Source: Ancylobacter sp. SL191 (GTDB taxonomy: Bacteria; Pseudomonadota; Alphaproteobacteria; Rhizobiales; Xanthobacteraceae). From it: a stretch of 64,000 nt of DNA. Position numbers and translations under genes: made by a program. Under the pieces are notes generated by a model. It saw only the letters and a list, made by a program, of their open reading frames with translations, ran no database searches and had not been told where the DNA came from. Below, piece after piece: positions 49,903-62,000 of this stretch (position 1 is the stretch's first letter; each line of letters starts with the position of its first letter). The DNA is taken from the NCBI RefSeq assembly GCF_026625645.1, contig NZ_CP113056.1:682001-746000 (forward strand). Reading direction: 5' to 3'.

Positions 49903-50812
49903 AGCCGTCGCTCCCGTCACGCGCAGCGCCGAGACCGTGCCGGTGCGGATATTGGACGCCGCCCGCTGCCATCTCGGCGAAGGCGCGGCCTATGACGCCG
50001 CCAGCGACACCGCCTGGTGGTTCGACATTCTCGGCCGCACCCTGCACGAGGCGCCGCTATCCACCCACCGCATCGCCGTCCACGCCCTGCCGGTGATGGC
50101 GAGCGCGCTGGCCATGGTGGACGATCAGCGCCAACTCCTTGTTGCGGAAGACGGTTTGCACCTGCGCGACATCGCCACCGGCCATCTCGAGCGGCTCGTC
50201 GCCATCGAGGCGGAGGACGCTGGCACCCGCTCCAATGATGCGCGCGTGCATCCGTGCGGCACGTTGTGGACCAGCACGATGGGCCGCCGGGCCGAAAAGG
50301 GCGCGGGCAGCATCTACGCCTTTCGCGACGGTGCTATCACACCTCTGTTCACCGGCCTCACCATTCCCAACGCCATCTGCTTCAGCCCGGACGGAACCAC
50401 CGGCTATTTCGCCGACACGGCCGAGAACCGGCTCTACCGCGTGCCGCTCGACCCCGCGACCGGCCTGCCGACGGACGCCCCGACCACGCTCACGCGCCAC
50501 ACCGGCCCTGGCGGGCTCGACGGCGCCGTGACCGATGCGGAAGGGCTTATCTGGTGCGCCATCTGGGGCGGCGGCGGCGTCAACGTCTATTCCCCGGCCG
50601 GGGCGCTGGTGCGCCGCGTCACCGTCCCCGCCCGCCAGCCGAGCTGCCCCGTCTTCGTCGGGGAGAGGTTTGATCGGTTACTTGTTACCTCCGCCTGGGA
50701 GAATATGGGCGCGGCGCTGCGTGCCGCCGATCCCGGCCATGGCCAGACCTTCCTGCTCGATGTCGGCGCCCGCGGCCGGCCCGAGCCGCGCGTGCGGCTG
50801 GGAGGCGTCTGA
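49889..50812 (+). CDS. SMP-30/gluconolactonase-family sugar lactonase
   Basis: A 307-residue six-bladed beta-propeller lactonase that opens aldonolactones to aldonates. Metal-site residues of the family are recognisable: Glu in [11 protein letters not shown], Asn in [12 protein letters not shown], Asn in [12 protein letters not shown] and Asp in [12 protein letters not shown]. The start is GTG 49889 inside the end of the preceding dehydratase gene (14-base overlap), since the frame upstream is a shadow of that gene. Its stop overlaps dgoK by one base (TGATG). It stands functionally between the aldose dehydrogenase and the dehydratases. Confidence 0.88.
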   Translation: MTTIEAVAPVTRSAETVPVRILDAARCHLGEGAAYDAASDTAWWFDILGRTLHEAPLSTHRIAVHALPVMASALAMVDDQRQLLVAEDGLHLRDIATGHLERLVAIEAEDAGTRSNDARVHPCGTLWTSTMGRRAEKGAGSIYAFRDGAITPLFTGLTIPNAICFSPDGTTGYFADTAENRLYRVPLDPATGLPTDAPTTLTRHTGPGGLDGAVTDAEGLIWCAIWGGGGVNVYSPAGALVRRVTVPARQPSCPVFVGERFDRLLVTSAWENMGAALRAADPGHGQTFLLDVGARGRPEPRVRLGGV

Positions 50813-51735
50813 TGGCGGTCTCGCATGTCGTCGTCGACTGGGGCACGTCGAGTTTCCGCCTGTGGGCGCTCGACCGCACGGGCCGCGTGCTCGGCGAGCG
50901 GCGCAGCGCGCAGGGGCTCACCGTCGCAACGACGGAAGGCTTCGAAGCGGTACTGGAAGACCATCTCGCCGCCCTTGGCATTCCCGACGGCGTGCCGGTG
51001 ATGATGTGCGGCATGGTCGGCTCGCGCACCGGCTGGGTCGAGGCCGCTTATATTGACACGCCCGCGCCTCTGGACGGGCTGGCAGCGCGCGCCATTCATG
51101 TGCCCTCGCGCCGACGCCTCATCCGCATCCTGCCCGGTGTCGCCCAGCGCGACCCCGCCCACCCGGACGTCATGCGGGGCGAGGAAACGCAATGCCTTGC
51201 CTTGGCCGTGGAAGGCTTCAGCGGCCTCGCCTGCCTGCCGGGCACCCATTCCAAATGGGTGGCGCTGAAGGACGGTGTGCTCTCCGGCTTTGCCACCTTC
51301 ATGACCGGCGAGCTGTTCCAGCTGCTGCGCACGGGCTCGGTCATCACCCACGCCGTGGATGGGGCGGGCGCGGTGGCGCCGGGCGCGGCCTTTGGCGAGG
51401 GCGTGGAAGCGGCCTTCGCCGCGCCGGAGACGGCGACCAATCTGTGGTTTGAACTGCGCGCCCGCTGGCTGCTGGCGGGCGCGAAGCCCGACGCCACGCT
51501 GGCCCGTCTGTCCGGCCTGCTGATCGGCCTCGAACTCGCCGGGGCTGCCCGCCGGCTCGGCGCGCTTGACGGCGCCGTGCTGATCGCCAGCGGCCCCATC
51601 GCCGATCTCTACGATGAGGCGCTGGCGCTCGCCGGCGCGGGCAGCGTGAGCCGGCGCAACGCCGAAGCCTGCGTGCGCGAGGGCCTGCATGCCGCCGCGC
51701 TCAATGCCTTCCACCCTGAAGGAGCGACATCATGA
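50812..51735 (+). CDS. dgoK: 2-dehydro-3-deoxygalactonokinase
   Basis: A 307-residue sugar-acid kinase that phosphorylates 2-keto-3-deoxygalactonate at C6 with ATP. The N-terminal phosphate loop DWGTSSFRLWAL, the mid-protein MRGEETQCLALA, and LPGTHSKWVALKDG and FMTGELFQLLRTGSV are characteristic of DgoK. It is coupled at both ends: TGATG with the lactonase gene and ATGA with dgoA. It commits the keto-deoxy acid to the phosphorylative De Ley-Doudoroff route. Confidence 0.94.
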   Translation: MAVSHVVVDWGTSSFRLWALDRTGRVLGERRSAQGLTVATTEGFEAVLEDHLAALGIPDGVPVMMCGMVGSRTGWVEAAYIDTPAPLDGLAARAIHVPSRRRLIRILPGVAQRDPAHPDVMRGEETQCLALAVEGFSGLACLPGTHSKWVALKDGVLSGFATFMTGELFQLLRTGSVITHAVDGAGAVAPGAAFGEGVEAAFAAPETATNLWFELRARWLLAGAKPDATLARLSGLLIGLELAGAARRLGALDGAVLIASGPIADLYDEALALAGAGSVSRRNAEACVREGLHAAALNAFHPEGATS

Positions 51736-52397
51736 CCGCCTCATCCCGCGTGCCATGGCCGCACCTCTCCCGCTCGCTGGTCGCCATCCTGCGCGGCCTG
51801 AAGCCGGAGGAAACCGACGCCATTGTCGGCGCGCTGATCGAGGAAGGGCTGGAGGCGATCGAGATCCCTCTCAACTCGCCCGACCCGTTCCGCTCCATCG
51901 AGCGGGCGGCCAAGCTCGCCCCGGCGGGCGTGCTGATCGGCGCCGGCACGGTGCTGGAAACTGCTGAGGTAGATCGGTTGCATGATACCGGCGGACGGCT
52001 GATGGTCAGCCCGAATGTCGACCCGGCGGTGATCGCCCGCGCCGCCAGCCACGGCATGGTGACGATGCCGGGCGTGCTCACCCCGACCGAGGCGCTGGGG
52101 GCCGTGAAGGCCGGCGCGTCGGGCCTGAAGTTCTTTCCGGCCAATCATCTCGGCCCGTCGATCATCCAGGCCATCACTGTCGTGCTGCCACCCGGCACGG
52201 TGGTCGGGGCGGTCGGCGGCGTCGGCGAGGCCGAGTTCGCTGCCTATGGGGCGGCCGGCATCCGCACCTTCGGCCTCGGCTCCAGCCTGTACCGGCCGGG
52301 CGCCAGCGCCAGCGAGGTTCGGGCGAAGGCGCGGGCGATCATCGCCGCCTATGACGCCGCCTTTCCCCGCGCAGAGGAGACACCGCGCGCCGTCTGA
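51732..52397 (+). CDS. dgoA: 2-dehydro-3-deoxy-6-phosphogalactonate aldolase
   Basis: A 221-residue class I aldolase that splits KDPGal to pyruvate and glyceraldehyde 3-phosphate. The catalytic Glu lies in [13 protein letters not shown], the phosphate-binding GAGTVL follows, and the Schiff-base Lys is in [12 protein letters not shown]. The C-terminal [16 protein letters not shown] matches the DgoA rather than the Eda branch. It overlaps dgoK by 4 bases and ends 88 bases before chvE. Confidence 0.94.
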   Translation: MTASSRVPWPHLSRSLVAILRGLKPEETDAIVGALIEEGLEAIEIPLNSPDPFRSIERAAKLAPAGVLIGAGTVLETAEVDRLHDTGGRLMVSPNVDPAVIARAASHGMVTMPGVLTPTEALGAVKAGASGLKFFPANHLGPSIIQAITVVLPPGTVVGAVGGVGEAEFAAYGAAGIRTFGLGSSLYRPGASASEVRAKARAIIAAYDAAFPRAEETPRAV

Positions 52398-52485
52398 CGA
52401 CGCGCCGATGCAACGCGGTTCCCCCGCCAAGAAACCGGCACGCCCAAGGCGGCCAGCACCATCAACCACTCCCTGGGAGATCACT

Positions 52486-53583
52486 ATGAAACGCCTGACG
52501 GAACGCCTGACCCGCCGCCAGATCACCGCCGCCCTCTCCGCCGTCGCGCTCAGTGCGGCGGGCCTCGCCTTCGCCGCACCGGCGAGCGCGCAGGAAAAGG
52601 CGACGGTCGGCATCGCCATGCCCACCAAGTCCTCCGCCCGCTGGATCGCCGATGGCGACAACATGGTGAAGGTGCTCAAGGAGCGCGGCTACAACACCGA
52701 TCTGCAGTACGCCGAGGACGACATCCCCAACCAGCTCTCGCAGATCGAGAACATGGTGACCAAGGGCGCCAAGGTGCTGGTGATCGCCTCGATCGACGGC
52801 ACCACACTGTCCGACGTGCTGAAGCAGGCGCATGACAAGGGCATCAAGGTCATCGCCTATGACCGCCTGATCCGCGAAACGCCGAATGTTGACTACTATG
52901 CTACCTTCGACAACTTCCAGGTCGGCGTGCTGCAGGCGCAGTCTCTGCTCAAGGGCCTGGGCTATCCCGAGAACAAGGGACCGTTCAACATCGAGCTGTT
53001 CGGCGGCTCGCCGGACGACAACAACGCCTACTTCTTCTACGATGGCGCTCTCTCGGTGCTGAAGCCGCTGATCGACAACGGCACGCTGAAGATCCCCTCG
53101 GGCCAGACGGGCATGGACAAGGTCTCGACCCTGCGCTGGGACGGCGCCACCGCCCAGGCGCGCATGGATAACCTCTTGAGCGCCTACTATTCCGACAAGA
53201 CGCTCAACGGCGTGCTCTCGCCCTATGACGGCCTGTCCATCGGCATCCTCTCCTCGCTCAAGGGCGTGGGCTATGGTTCCGGCAAGATGAAGATGCCCGT
53301 CGTCACCGGCCAGGACGCGGAAGTGCCGTCGATGAAGTCGATCCTCGCCGGCGAGCAGTACTCGACCATCTTCAAGGACACGCGCGAACTCGCCAAGGTG
53401 ACCGCCGACATGGTCGACGCCACGCTGTCGGGCAAGCAGCCCACCGTGAACGACACCAAGACCTACAATAACGGCGTGAAGGTGGTGCCTTCCTACCTCC
53501 TCAAGCCGGTCGTGGTCGACAAGAGCAACTGGGAACCCGTGCTGATCGGCTCCGGCTACTACAAGCCCGGCCAGATCAACTGA
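52486..53583 (+). CDS. chvE: ChvE-type multiple-monosaccharide ABC transporter binding protein
   Basis: A 365-residue periplasmic sugar-binding protein. The signal peptide is [20 protein letters not shown]... with cleavage near ASA-QE, and the type I periplasmic fold opens with [20 protein letters not shown]. ChvE proteins bind galactose, arabinose, glucose and related aldoses; in Agrobacterium ChvE also signals to VirA. ATG 52486 has GGGAGA upstream. The longer upstream frame is not coding. The transporter follows in the same direction after a stable hairpin, and the sugar-oxidising genes precede it, matching substrate range to catabolism. Confidence 0.93.
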   Translation: MKRLTERLTRRQITAALSAVALSAAGLAFAAPASAQEKATVGIAMPTKSSARWIADGDNMVKVLKERGYNTDLQYAEDDIPNQLSQIENMVTKGAKVLVIASIDGTTLSDVLKQAHDKGIKVIAYDRLIRETPNVDYYATFDNFQVGVLQAQSLLKGLGYPENKGPFNIELFGGSPDDNNAYFFYDGALSVLKPLIDNGTLKIPSGQTGMDKVSTLRWDGATAQARMDNLLSAYYSDKTLNGVLSPYDGLSIGILSSLKGVGYGSGKMKMPVVTGQDAEVPSMKSILAGEQYSTIFKDTRELAKVTADMVDATLSGKQPTVNDTKTYNNGVKVVPSYLLKPVVVDKSNWEPVLIGSGYYKPGQIN

Positions 53584-53596
53584 CGCGCCACGTCGC

Positions 53597-53626
53597 GGCC
53601 CGTGCCGGCTCCGACCGGCGCGGGCC
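53597..53626 (+). promoter_or_regulatory. Stem-loop between binding-protein and ATPase genes
   Basis: 12-bp stem with one G-U pair (GGCCCGTGCCGG / CCGGCGCGGGCC), loop CTCCGA, no T-run. Hairpins at this place commonly protect the binding-protein mRNA and lower expression of the membrane genes downstream. That role is inferred. Confidence 0.55.
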
Positions 53627-53651
53627 CCATCTCGATCAAGGGAGTGCGGTC

Positions 53652-55264
<1,613 letters not shown>

Positions 55265-55268
<4 letters not shown>

Positions 55269-56452
55269 GCGACACCGCGCTGAAGGACAAGCCGAGCCAC
55301 GCCGGCTTCATCAAAAACAATCTGCGCGAATACGGGATGATGATCTCGCTCTTCGCCATCATGATCTTTTTCGAGGTGGTGACGAACGGCACGCTGATGC
55401 GCCCGCTCAACCTCACCAACCTCGTGCTGCAGAACAGCTACATCGTCATCATGGCGCTGGGCATGCTGCTGGTCATCGTCACCGGCCATATCGACCTGTC
55501 GGTCGGCTCGGTCGCCGGCTTCATCGGCGCGGTGGCGGCGGTGCTGATGGTGAAGTTCGGCGTCCACTATATCCCCGCAACGCTGATCTGCCTCGCGCTC
55601 GGCGGGCTGATCGGGGCGGCGCAGGGCTATTGGGTGGCCTATTTCAAGATCCCGTCCTTCATCGTCACGCTGGCAGGCATGCTGGTGTTCAAGGGACTGG
55701 CCCTCGCCATCCTCGCCGGCCAATCGGTCGGCCCCTTTCCCACCGAGTTCCAGAAGCTCTCCTCCGGCTTCATCCCGGAACTGGTGCCGGATGCCGGCGC
55801 GCTCTACCCGACCTCGCTCGCGCTCGGCGCGCTGCTGGCGCTTGCTCTGGTGTGGCTGAACTTCCGCGGCCGCGCGCGGCAGGAAGCGCACCATATCGAG
55901 ACCGAGCCCTACAGCTTCTTCGTGCTGAAGAACGTCGTCCTCCTCGCGATCATGGTGTATTTCGCCTATCTCATCGCCTCGCATCGCGGCCTGCCCAATG
56001 TGCTGGTGATCATGGCGGCGCTGATCGCGCTCTACGCCTTCATCACCACCCGCACGACGATCGGCCGGCAGATCTACGCGGTCGGCGGCAATGAGAAGGC
56101 GGCCAAGCTCTCCGGCATCAAGACCGAGCGGCTGACCTTCCTGACCTTCGTGAATATGGGCGTGCTGGCGGCACTGGCCGGCCTCGTCTTCGCCGCGCGG
56201 CTCAACACCGCGACGCCGAAGGCCGGCCTTGGCTTCGAGCTGGACGTGATCGCCGCCTGCTTCATCGGCGGCGCCTCGGCCTATGGCGGCGTCGGGCGCG
56301 TCGGCGGCGCGGTGATCGGCGCGCTGATCATGGGCGTGATGAACAACGGCATGTCGATCCTCGGCATCGGCATCGACTACCAGCAGGTCATCAAGGGCCT
56401 CGTCCTGCTCGGCGCCGTCTGCCTCGACGTTTACAACCAGAAGCGCGCCTGA
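55265..56452 (+). CDS. gguB: Sugar ABC transporter permease (GguB/MmsB type)
   Basis: A 395-residue inner-membrane permease of the BPD_transp_2 family with about ten hydrophobic segments. Recognisable parts: [38 protein letters not shown], and the ATPase-coupling [20 protein letters not shown]. The end [20 protein letters not shown] is typical of the multiple-monosaccharide subgroup. It closes the chvE-gguA-gguB set. No gguC follows; instead genes converge from the other strand after 174 bases containing only GC-rich hairpins. Confidence 0.94.
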
Positions 56453-56626
56453 CCCGCAAAGAGGCGCCGCGCCCCGCGCGCGGCGTCTGGCCCGCCGGCC
56501 GCTTTCGCGGCACACTGCCGCTGCGGCAGGGGGGCGGCGCGCCGGCTGGAGTTTCCGGAGTGTCGCCGATGTGCCGCTCACGGCGCTGCGCGCCCGCTCT
56601 GGCATTCCCGAAGCCGGGCTCGACGT

Positions 56627-56992
56627 CTAGCGCGGCGCCGCTGGCTCGAAGCTGCGGGCAAGGCGTTGAAGAAGGGGTCGTAGATGGAGAAAGCCGCGAT
56701 AGGCCACCTCCAGCCCCGCCAGCACCAGCCGGTTGCGCGCGGCAAGGCCGAGCGGGCGCAGCAGCGGGATCTGCCGCCACATGGCGGCGAAGGCGGCGGC
56801 ACCCTGATAGAGCACGCCATCCTCCTGCGCGTGGAAGCGCGCAAGCATCGCGCCCCGGTCGCGCGGGCAAGTCCCGTCACCATGCAGATCGACGAAGGCG
56901 ATGCGGTTGGTGCGGTCGAGCCGGCGCATCGTCGCGATTTCCCGCCGGCAGAGCGGGCACTGCGAATCGTACCAGACGGTGACGCGGCTCAT
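56627..56992 (-). CDS. DCC-family (DUF393) thiol-disulfide protein
   Basis: A 121-residue protein with the family's thioredoxin-like motif near the N-terminus, YDSQCPLCRREI (CxxC), and the later YQGAAAFAAMWRQIP. DCC proteins are predicted thiol-disulfide oxidoreductases, but the substrate is unknown. ATG 56992 overlaps the stop of the FAD oxidoreductase gene by 4 bases; earlier in-frame Met residues lie inside that gene. It is third in a coupled trio with DUF3429 and the flavoprotein. Confidence 0.87.
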   Translation of the reverse strand: MSRVTVWYDSQCPLCRREIATMRRLDRTNRIAFVDLHGDGTCPRDRGAMLARFHAQEDGVLYQGAAAFAAMWRQIPLLRPLGLAARNRLVLAGLEVAYRGFLHLRPLLQRLARSFEPAAPR

Positions 56993-57978
56993 GACAGCCC
57001 CGCTTTGATGCGGTCGGCCAGCGACAGCGCGGCGAGGCATACCTCCTCGATCCGGCTGGTCAGCGCCCAGTCGCTGGTGGCGGCAAGGCTAGACGCCACA
57101 TCATACCAAGGGCCGGAGCGCGGCGTGGAGGCCACGAGCGCCGAGCGCCAGCGATGCGCCCGCACCAAGGCCGGGGCGCCCAGATCCACCGGCAGCGTGC
57201 GGCGCAGCGCCTCCAGCAATACGGGCTCCAGCGCGGGGCCGGTACTCGCCTCATGCAGCGCCGACCAGGGGCTGCGCGTATGAGCAACCAGCGTCGTGTG
57301 GGCGGCGTTTCGGCCGGGCTTGGAACTGTCCACCCACACAGAACGGATCGGCCCATCCTGCACCTTGGCGGCGATCCACGGCGCCGGCCAGGGGCTCTCC
57401 CACGCGACCATCAGCGCATGGCGTGGCTTCATCGCGCCCTGCGGCAGCGTGTCAACCGGCACCGCCGGACCGAACAGCGCCCGCGTCTGGTGAGGCGGGG
57501 CGGTGGAGACCACCAGATCGAACCGGCCGAGCGGCACGCCGGCGGGGGACGCAAGATCATACCCGCCGCCCTCTCGCCCGCCGACCGCCAGCGGGGCCAC
57601 CTCGGTCCCGACCTGTATGTCGAGCCCCGTGGCGAGGTGCTGGGCGATCGCGTTCATGCCGGGCACACCGACCAGATGGCGCTCAGTCCACAGGCGCGGC
57701 CCGATGATCCGCCCGCCGGCGAGGTTCACCACCGGTCCCGCCCATTCCGCCACCACGCCCGCCGCGCGCAACGGCGCCAGCCAGGCGTCGAACTCCGGCG
57801 TGCGGCAGGTGAAGCAGGGCGCGCCATGGTCGAAGTTGAAGGAGCCTTCGCGGCGGGTGGAGGTGCGCCCGCCCAGCCCCCGGCCCTTTTCGAACACGGT
57901 GATGGCTGCGACGTCCCTGAGCGCATGGGCCAGCGTCAGCCCGCCGACCCCGCCGCCGATGATCGCGATCCGGCTCAT
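56989..57978 (-). CDS. Renalase-like FAD/NAD(P)-dependent amine oxidoreductase
   Basis: A 329-residue flavoprotein. The FAD-binding Rossmann motif RIAIIGGGVGGLTLAHAL is followed by FEKGRGLGGRTSTRR and the renalase-like FNFDHGAPCFTCRTPEF; LVVSTAPPHQTRALF and HRWRSALVAS follow in the C-terminal part. Start ATG 57978 has GGGAGG 6 bases upstream and overlaps the DUF3429 gene by 4 bases; the longer frame is a shadow of it. Bacterial renalase relatives oxidise aberrant dihydronicotinamide isomers or amines. The substrate here is not known. Confidence 0.87.
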   Translation of the reverse strand: MSRIAIIGGGVGGLTLAHALRDVAAITVFEKGRGLGGRTSTRREGSFNFDHGAPCFTCRTPEFDAWLAPLRAAGVVAEWAGPVVNLAGGRIIGPRLWTERHLVGVPGMNAIAQHLATGLDIQVGTEVAPLAVGGREGGGYDLASPAGVPLGRFDLVVSTAPPHQTRALFGPAVPVDTLPQGAMKPRHALMVAWESPWPAPWIAAKVQDGPIRSVWVDSSKPGRNAAHTTLVAHTRSPWSALHEASTGPALEPVLLEALRRTLPVDLGAPALVRAHRWRSALVASTPRSGPWYDVASSLAATSDWALTSRIEEVCLAALSLADRIKAGLS

Positions 57979-58439
57979 GCGAGCCTCCCGGCGGCAAGGG
58001 CGGCCAGCGCGAGGCAGGCAAGGGTGACGACGGCGCTGATCGCCGCGCGCAGATGCCAGAACCAGAGCGGCCACAGCCCCACGCGCCAGAGCTGGCGGTC
58101 CACCCCCGCCAGCGCCGGAAACAGCACGGCGAAGAGCAGGAAGCCCGGCGTCGGCGGCAGCAGCGCGCCGAGCCAGCCCAGCAGCGCCGCGCCATTGCTG
58201 GCGATGAGCAGCCTTATGCCGAAGCGGTGCGGCTCCAGCAGCGCCGCCGCCCAATGAATGCCGGCGATGAAGGAAGCGATCACCGCCGCATAGATCGGCA
58301 CGACGGCGAGCGCGGCCCCGCCGCCCGAGGCGAGGTCGACGATGCCCCCGAGAAAGGGCAGCGTGCCCGCTCCCGCCAGCAGCCAAGCGAGACGGGTAAA
58401 GGCGGGTGGTGGCGCGGCGGCTACGGTACGCGTGTGCAT
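57975..58439 (-). CDS. DUF3429 membrane protein
   Basis: A 154-residue integral membrane protein with five hydrophobic segments (LAWLLAGAGTLPFLGGIV, LAVVPIYAAVIASFIAGIHW, LLIASNGAALLGWLGALL, GFLLFAVLFPALAGV, ISAVVTLACLALAALAAG). The SFIAGIHWAAAL segment is the DUF3429 hallmark. Function is unknown. It is first in the coupled trio with the FAD oxidoreductase and the DCC protein, separated from trxA by a strong terminator. Confidence 0.85.
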   Translation of the reverse strand: MHTRTVAAAPPPAFTRLAWLLAGAGTLPFLGGIVDLASGGGAALAVVPIYAAVIASFIAGIHWAAALLEPHRFGIRLLIASNGAALLGWLGALLPPTPGFLLFAVLFPALAGVDRQLWRVGLWPLWFWHLRAAISAVVTLACLALAALAAGRLA

Positions 58440-58556
58440 ACGGGAGATACGCAGCAGCCCCCCGCATGGATGCCCCCGTCACGCGGCAGAGACACGCGGC
58501 GGGGATGCGCGACCGTTCACGCGGTCAGCGGCGCCGGCTGACAGGCGGCACGCACG

Positions 58557-58593
58557 AAAAACCCCGGCGCGGCGGAGCGGGCCGGGGTTTTCG
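58557..58593 (-). terminator. Rho-independent terminator after trxA
   Basis: 11-bp perfect stem AAAACCCCGGC / GCCGGGGTTTT with a 12-base loop. In the minus direction it is followed by T residues and lies 46 bases beyond the trxA stop. It separates the repair/thioredoxin genes from the DUF3429 operon. Confidence 0.85.
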
Positions 58594-58636
58594 CAATGCG
58601 GGTCGTCACGGCACGGTCAGAGCGGCGACAGCCGTC

Positions 58637-58957
58637 TCAGATCGAGCTGTTGATCCACTGCAGCATCTTGGCCTTCGGCGCCGCGCCGACCTGGCGCGCG
58701 GCGATCTGACCGTCCTTGAACAGCAGCAGGGTCGGGATCGACATGATGCCGTACTTCGACGCAGTGTTCGGGTTCTCGTCGACGTTCAGCTTGACGATCT
58801 TCACCTTGCCGTCCAGCTCGCCGGACACTTCGTCGAGCACCGGGGCAACCATGCGGCAGGGGCCGCACCACTCGGCCCAGAAATCGACGATCACCGGCCC
58901 GGACGACTTCAGCACGTCGGCCTCGAAGCTGCTGTCCGACACTTTTTCAACGCTCAT
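58637..58957 (-). CDS. trxA: Thioredoxin
   Basis: A 106-residue classical cytoplasmic thioredoxin that reduces protein disulfides with electrons from thioredoxin reductase. The active site [15 protein letters not shown], the buried-Asp region VIVDFWAEW, cis-Pro [11 protein letters not shown] and the C-terminal [13 protein letters not shown] are complete. It follows addA on the same strand after 75 bases, the usual addB-addA-trxA order of alphaproteobacteria. Confidence 0.97.
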   Translation of the reverse strand: MSVEKVSDSSFEADVLKSSGPVIVDFWAEWCGPCRMVAPVLDEVSGELDGKVKIVKLNVDENPNTASKYGIMSIPTLLLFKDGQIAARQVGAAPKAKMLQWINSSI

Positions 58958-59032
58958 GGCGCATACCTCTATACGGGAATTAACAAGTTGCCCCCAACGT
59001 AGGTAGCCGCCCTAGCTTGCGTCAAGGCAGCG

Positions 59033-62000
59033 TCACGGCGACGTGACGCCGTCCCCAGCCTGCGCCAGCGCCACGGCGTCCAGCGTGAAGGCACGCGGAC
59101 CCGCCGTATAAACCAGAACGGCGCCGATCTCCTTGCCCGGAAACAGTTTCCTCAGCAGCCGGGCATAGACCGCGACCTGCCGCACATGCGCGGCCGGCAG
59201 GTCAGCCGCGCGCGCCGGGACATGCCGATCGGTCTTGAAATCGGCCACCAGCACGCGGCTTTCCGTCACCGCGAGCCGGTCGATTCGGCCGGAGACCGGC
59301 GTGCCGTCCTCCAGCGTGCCGACAAGGGGCACCTCCGCCTGCCCGCCAGCGGCGAAGAGCGGGGCGAGTTCCGGCAGGTCCAGCACCGCCAGCACCTCGG
59401 CCAGCAGCGCCTCGCGGGCGGCCTCCGGCAGATCCGAAGCCGCCGCCAGCAGGCGCCGGCCGGGTGCCGCGCGCTCATGTGCCGGCACGCCGGCAAGGGC
59501 GGCCATCAGCCGGTGCAGCAGCTCGCCGCGCGCGCGCGCCGCTTCCATCGCCTGCCGGTCCGGCGGAATGACGGGCCCGGCCGAAGAGGCGGACGGCGAC
59601 GCGGAGGGCCGCAGCGCCGGGCGCGGCATCGCCATCCCCGCCGGGGGCGCCGCGAGGCGACGGGCGAGGTCAAGCTCCGCCGCGTCGGGGGCGGGCGTAG
59701 CCTCGGAAGGGACGTTCACGCTGCCGGGCAGCGCCTCGTCGGGCGCGCGCCAGCGCTTCACCGTGCCCTCGAAACCGAGGGCGGGATGCTCCACCGCGTC
59801 GGGCGCCAGCGCGTCATGGACGAGGTTGTACCAGCATTCCGCCGGCCGGGCGCGGTTGCCATCCGCCCCGCACAGCACAAGCGCCGTCTCCGCGCGGGTC
59901 AGCGCGACATAGAGCAGGCGGCGCTGCTCGTCCTGCTGGGCGGCATCCTCGGCCTGCCGGGCGGCGGCGATGGCGGGGGTGTCGCGCTTCTTCGAGGGGG
60001 CGTGGACGGCGATGCGTCGCCCATCCGCCCGCTCCACGCGGACCAACCCCGCCGTGCGGCGGGTCATCGGCCCGCCGGTGGTGTCGGCGAGGATCACATA
60101 GGGTGCCTCCAGCCCCTTGGCGCCGTGCACGGTCATCACCCGCACCTCGTCACGCCCGGCTTCCATGTCGCGCTTGGCCTCGGCGCCGCCGCGCCGCAGG
60201 AAGGCAAGGAAGCCAGCGAGCGAGGGCGCCTCGACGCTCTCATAGGCGCGGGCGAGCGCCAGCATCTCGTCGAGCGCATCCGCCGCCTCCGGCCCGAGCC
60301 GGGCCAGCATGGCGGCGCGCCCGCGCTCGCGGCCAAGCACGCGGGCGAAGAAATCGAAGGGCCGCAGCCGCCGGGCTTCGACACGCAGCCGCGCCAGCCG
60401 CTCCACCGCCGCCGCCCAGCGCGGGTTCTCCCCCGCGCGGGCCCGCAGCGTCTCCTCGAGCCGGCCCGTGCGCCCCGGACAGAGTGCCATCAGATCGTGG
60501 TCGTCAAAGCCGAAGAGCGGGCTTTTCAGCGCGCAGGCCAGCGCCAGTTCGTCATCGCGCGCCAGCAGCGCGTCGCCCAGCGCCATCAGGTCCATCACCG
60601 CGATATGCTCGGCCACCACCAGACGGTCGGCGCCGGCGACCGGCACATGCGCCTGCTTCAGCTCGCGGATGATCGCCTCGAACAGCCCGTCGCGCCGGCG
60701 CACCAGAATGAGGAAGTCCCCCGGCCGCGCCGGGCGCGCGCCATGCCGCCCGCTCAGGGGGAAACGCTGCGCGATGCGGGCGGCAATGTGGCTGGCAATG
60801 TTGCGGGCGAGCCGCGCCTTGGGATCGTCGGCCGCCGGGGCGTCCAGCGGGCGCTGCCAGGCGTCGATGTCCACCGCCTGCGTCGGTGCCTCCGGCTCCC
60901 ACAGCTCGACCAACGCCGGCAGCGCGTCGTGGATCGCCTCATGCACCGGCCGCACATTCTCCGCGGACAGGCCGCGATGCGCCGCCGGCTCGGTGAACAC
61001 CGCATCCACCGCCGCCAGAATGCCGGGCGCCGAGCGGAAGGAGTGCTTGAGCGGGATATGCGCGAAGCCGCTGCCGCCGGCGCGCTCGAAATCGCGGCGG
61101 ACCGTGTCGAAGCGGCGCGGGTCCGCTCCCTGGAAGGAGAAGATCGACTGCTTCTCGTCGCCCACCACGAAGAGCGAGCGGCCGATGCCGAGCGGATCGG
61201 GCCGCGCGCCCTCGCCGGCGAAGAACTCGGCGACCAGCGGGCGGATCACCTCCCATTGCTCGGGGCTGGTGTCCTGCGCCTCGTCGAGAAGCACATGGTC
61301 GATGCCCTGATCGAGCTTGTAATGCACCCAGGCCGAGGCGCCGGAGGCGAGCAGCCGCCGGGCATTGTTCACCAGATCGGCGAAGTCGAGCACGCCACGC
61401 GCGGCCTTGGCCCGCTCATAGCGCCGGATCGACTCGCGCCCGAGGGTGAGCACGGCGCGGCTGCGCTGATAGGCGCGGGCGGCGGCGAGCAGCTTGGCGA
61501 GCGGGGCCACGCGGTCGCGCTCGGCGAGCAAGGCGGGGTAGCGTTCGCGCACCTTGGCCGGGCCGAACTGGCTCTCGCCATAAGCCTCGCCATCATCCTT
61601 CAGGAAGACCGAGGCATAGGCATCCGCCGCCGCATCGGCCGGGGCGGCATCGGCAGCGAGCAAAGCGCGGCCGCGCCGCGCGCAATTGCCGCCTTCCTCG
61701 ATCAACGCTTCGCCCAGCCCGCGCCACGCGCCGCGGGACAGCAGCGCCTCATCGACGATGCGCCGCTCAACATCGCGCGGGTCGATCGGCCCGGCGAGGC
61801 CGACGGCATCGGCCAGCTCCGCGTCGCTGGCTTCCAGCGCCTGCGGGTCGGCGACCACCGCCTCGATGATCTCGGTGATGCCGGCGTCCGACACCTGGTC
61901 AACGAGAAGGCCCAACGCCTCGCCGAGCGCGCTCGCCGGCGCACCGGCGGCCTCCAGCACGACCTCGGAACGCAGGCGGGCGAGCAGTTCCTGGCGGCTC

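Noticed and set aside
56465-56535. GC-rich hairpins after gguB as a rho-independent terminator
   Set aside because: Stems are strong, but no T-run follows on either strand; in sequence this GC-rich such stems are common.
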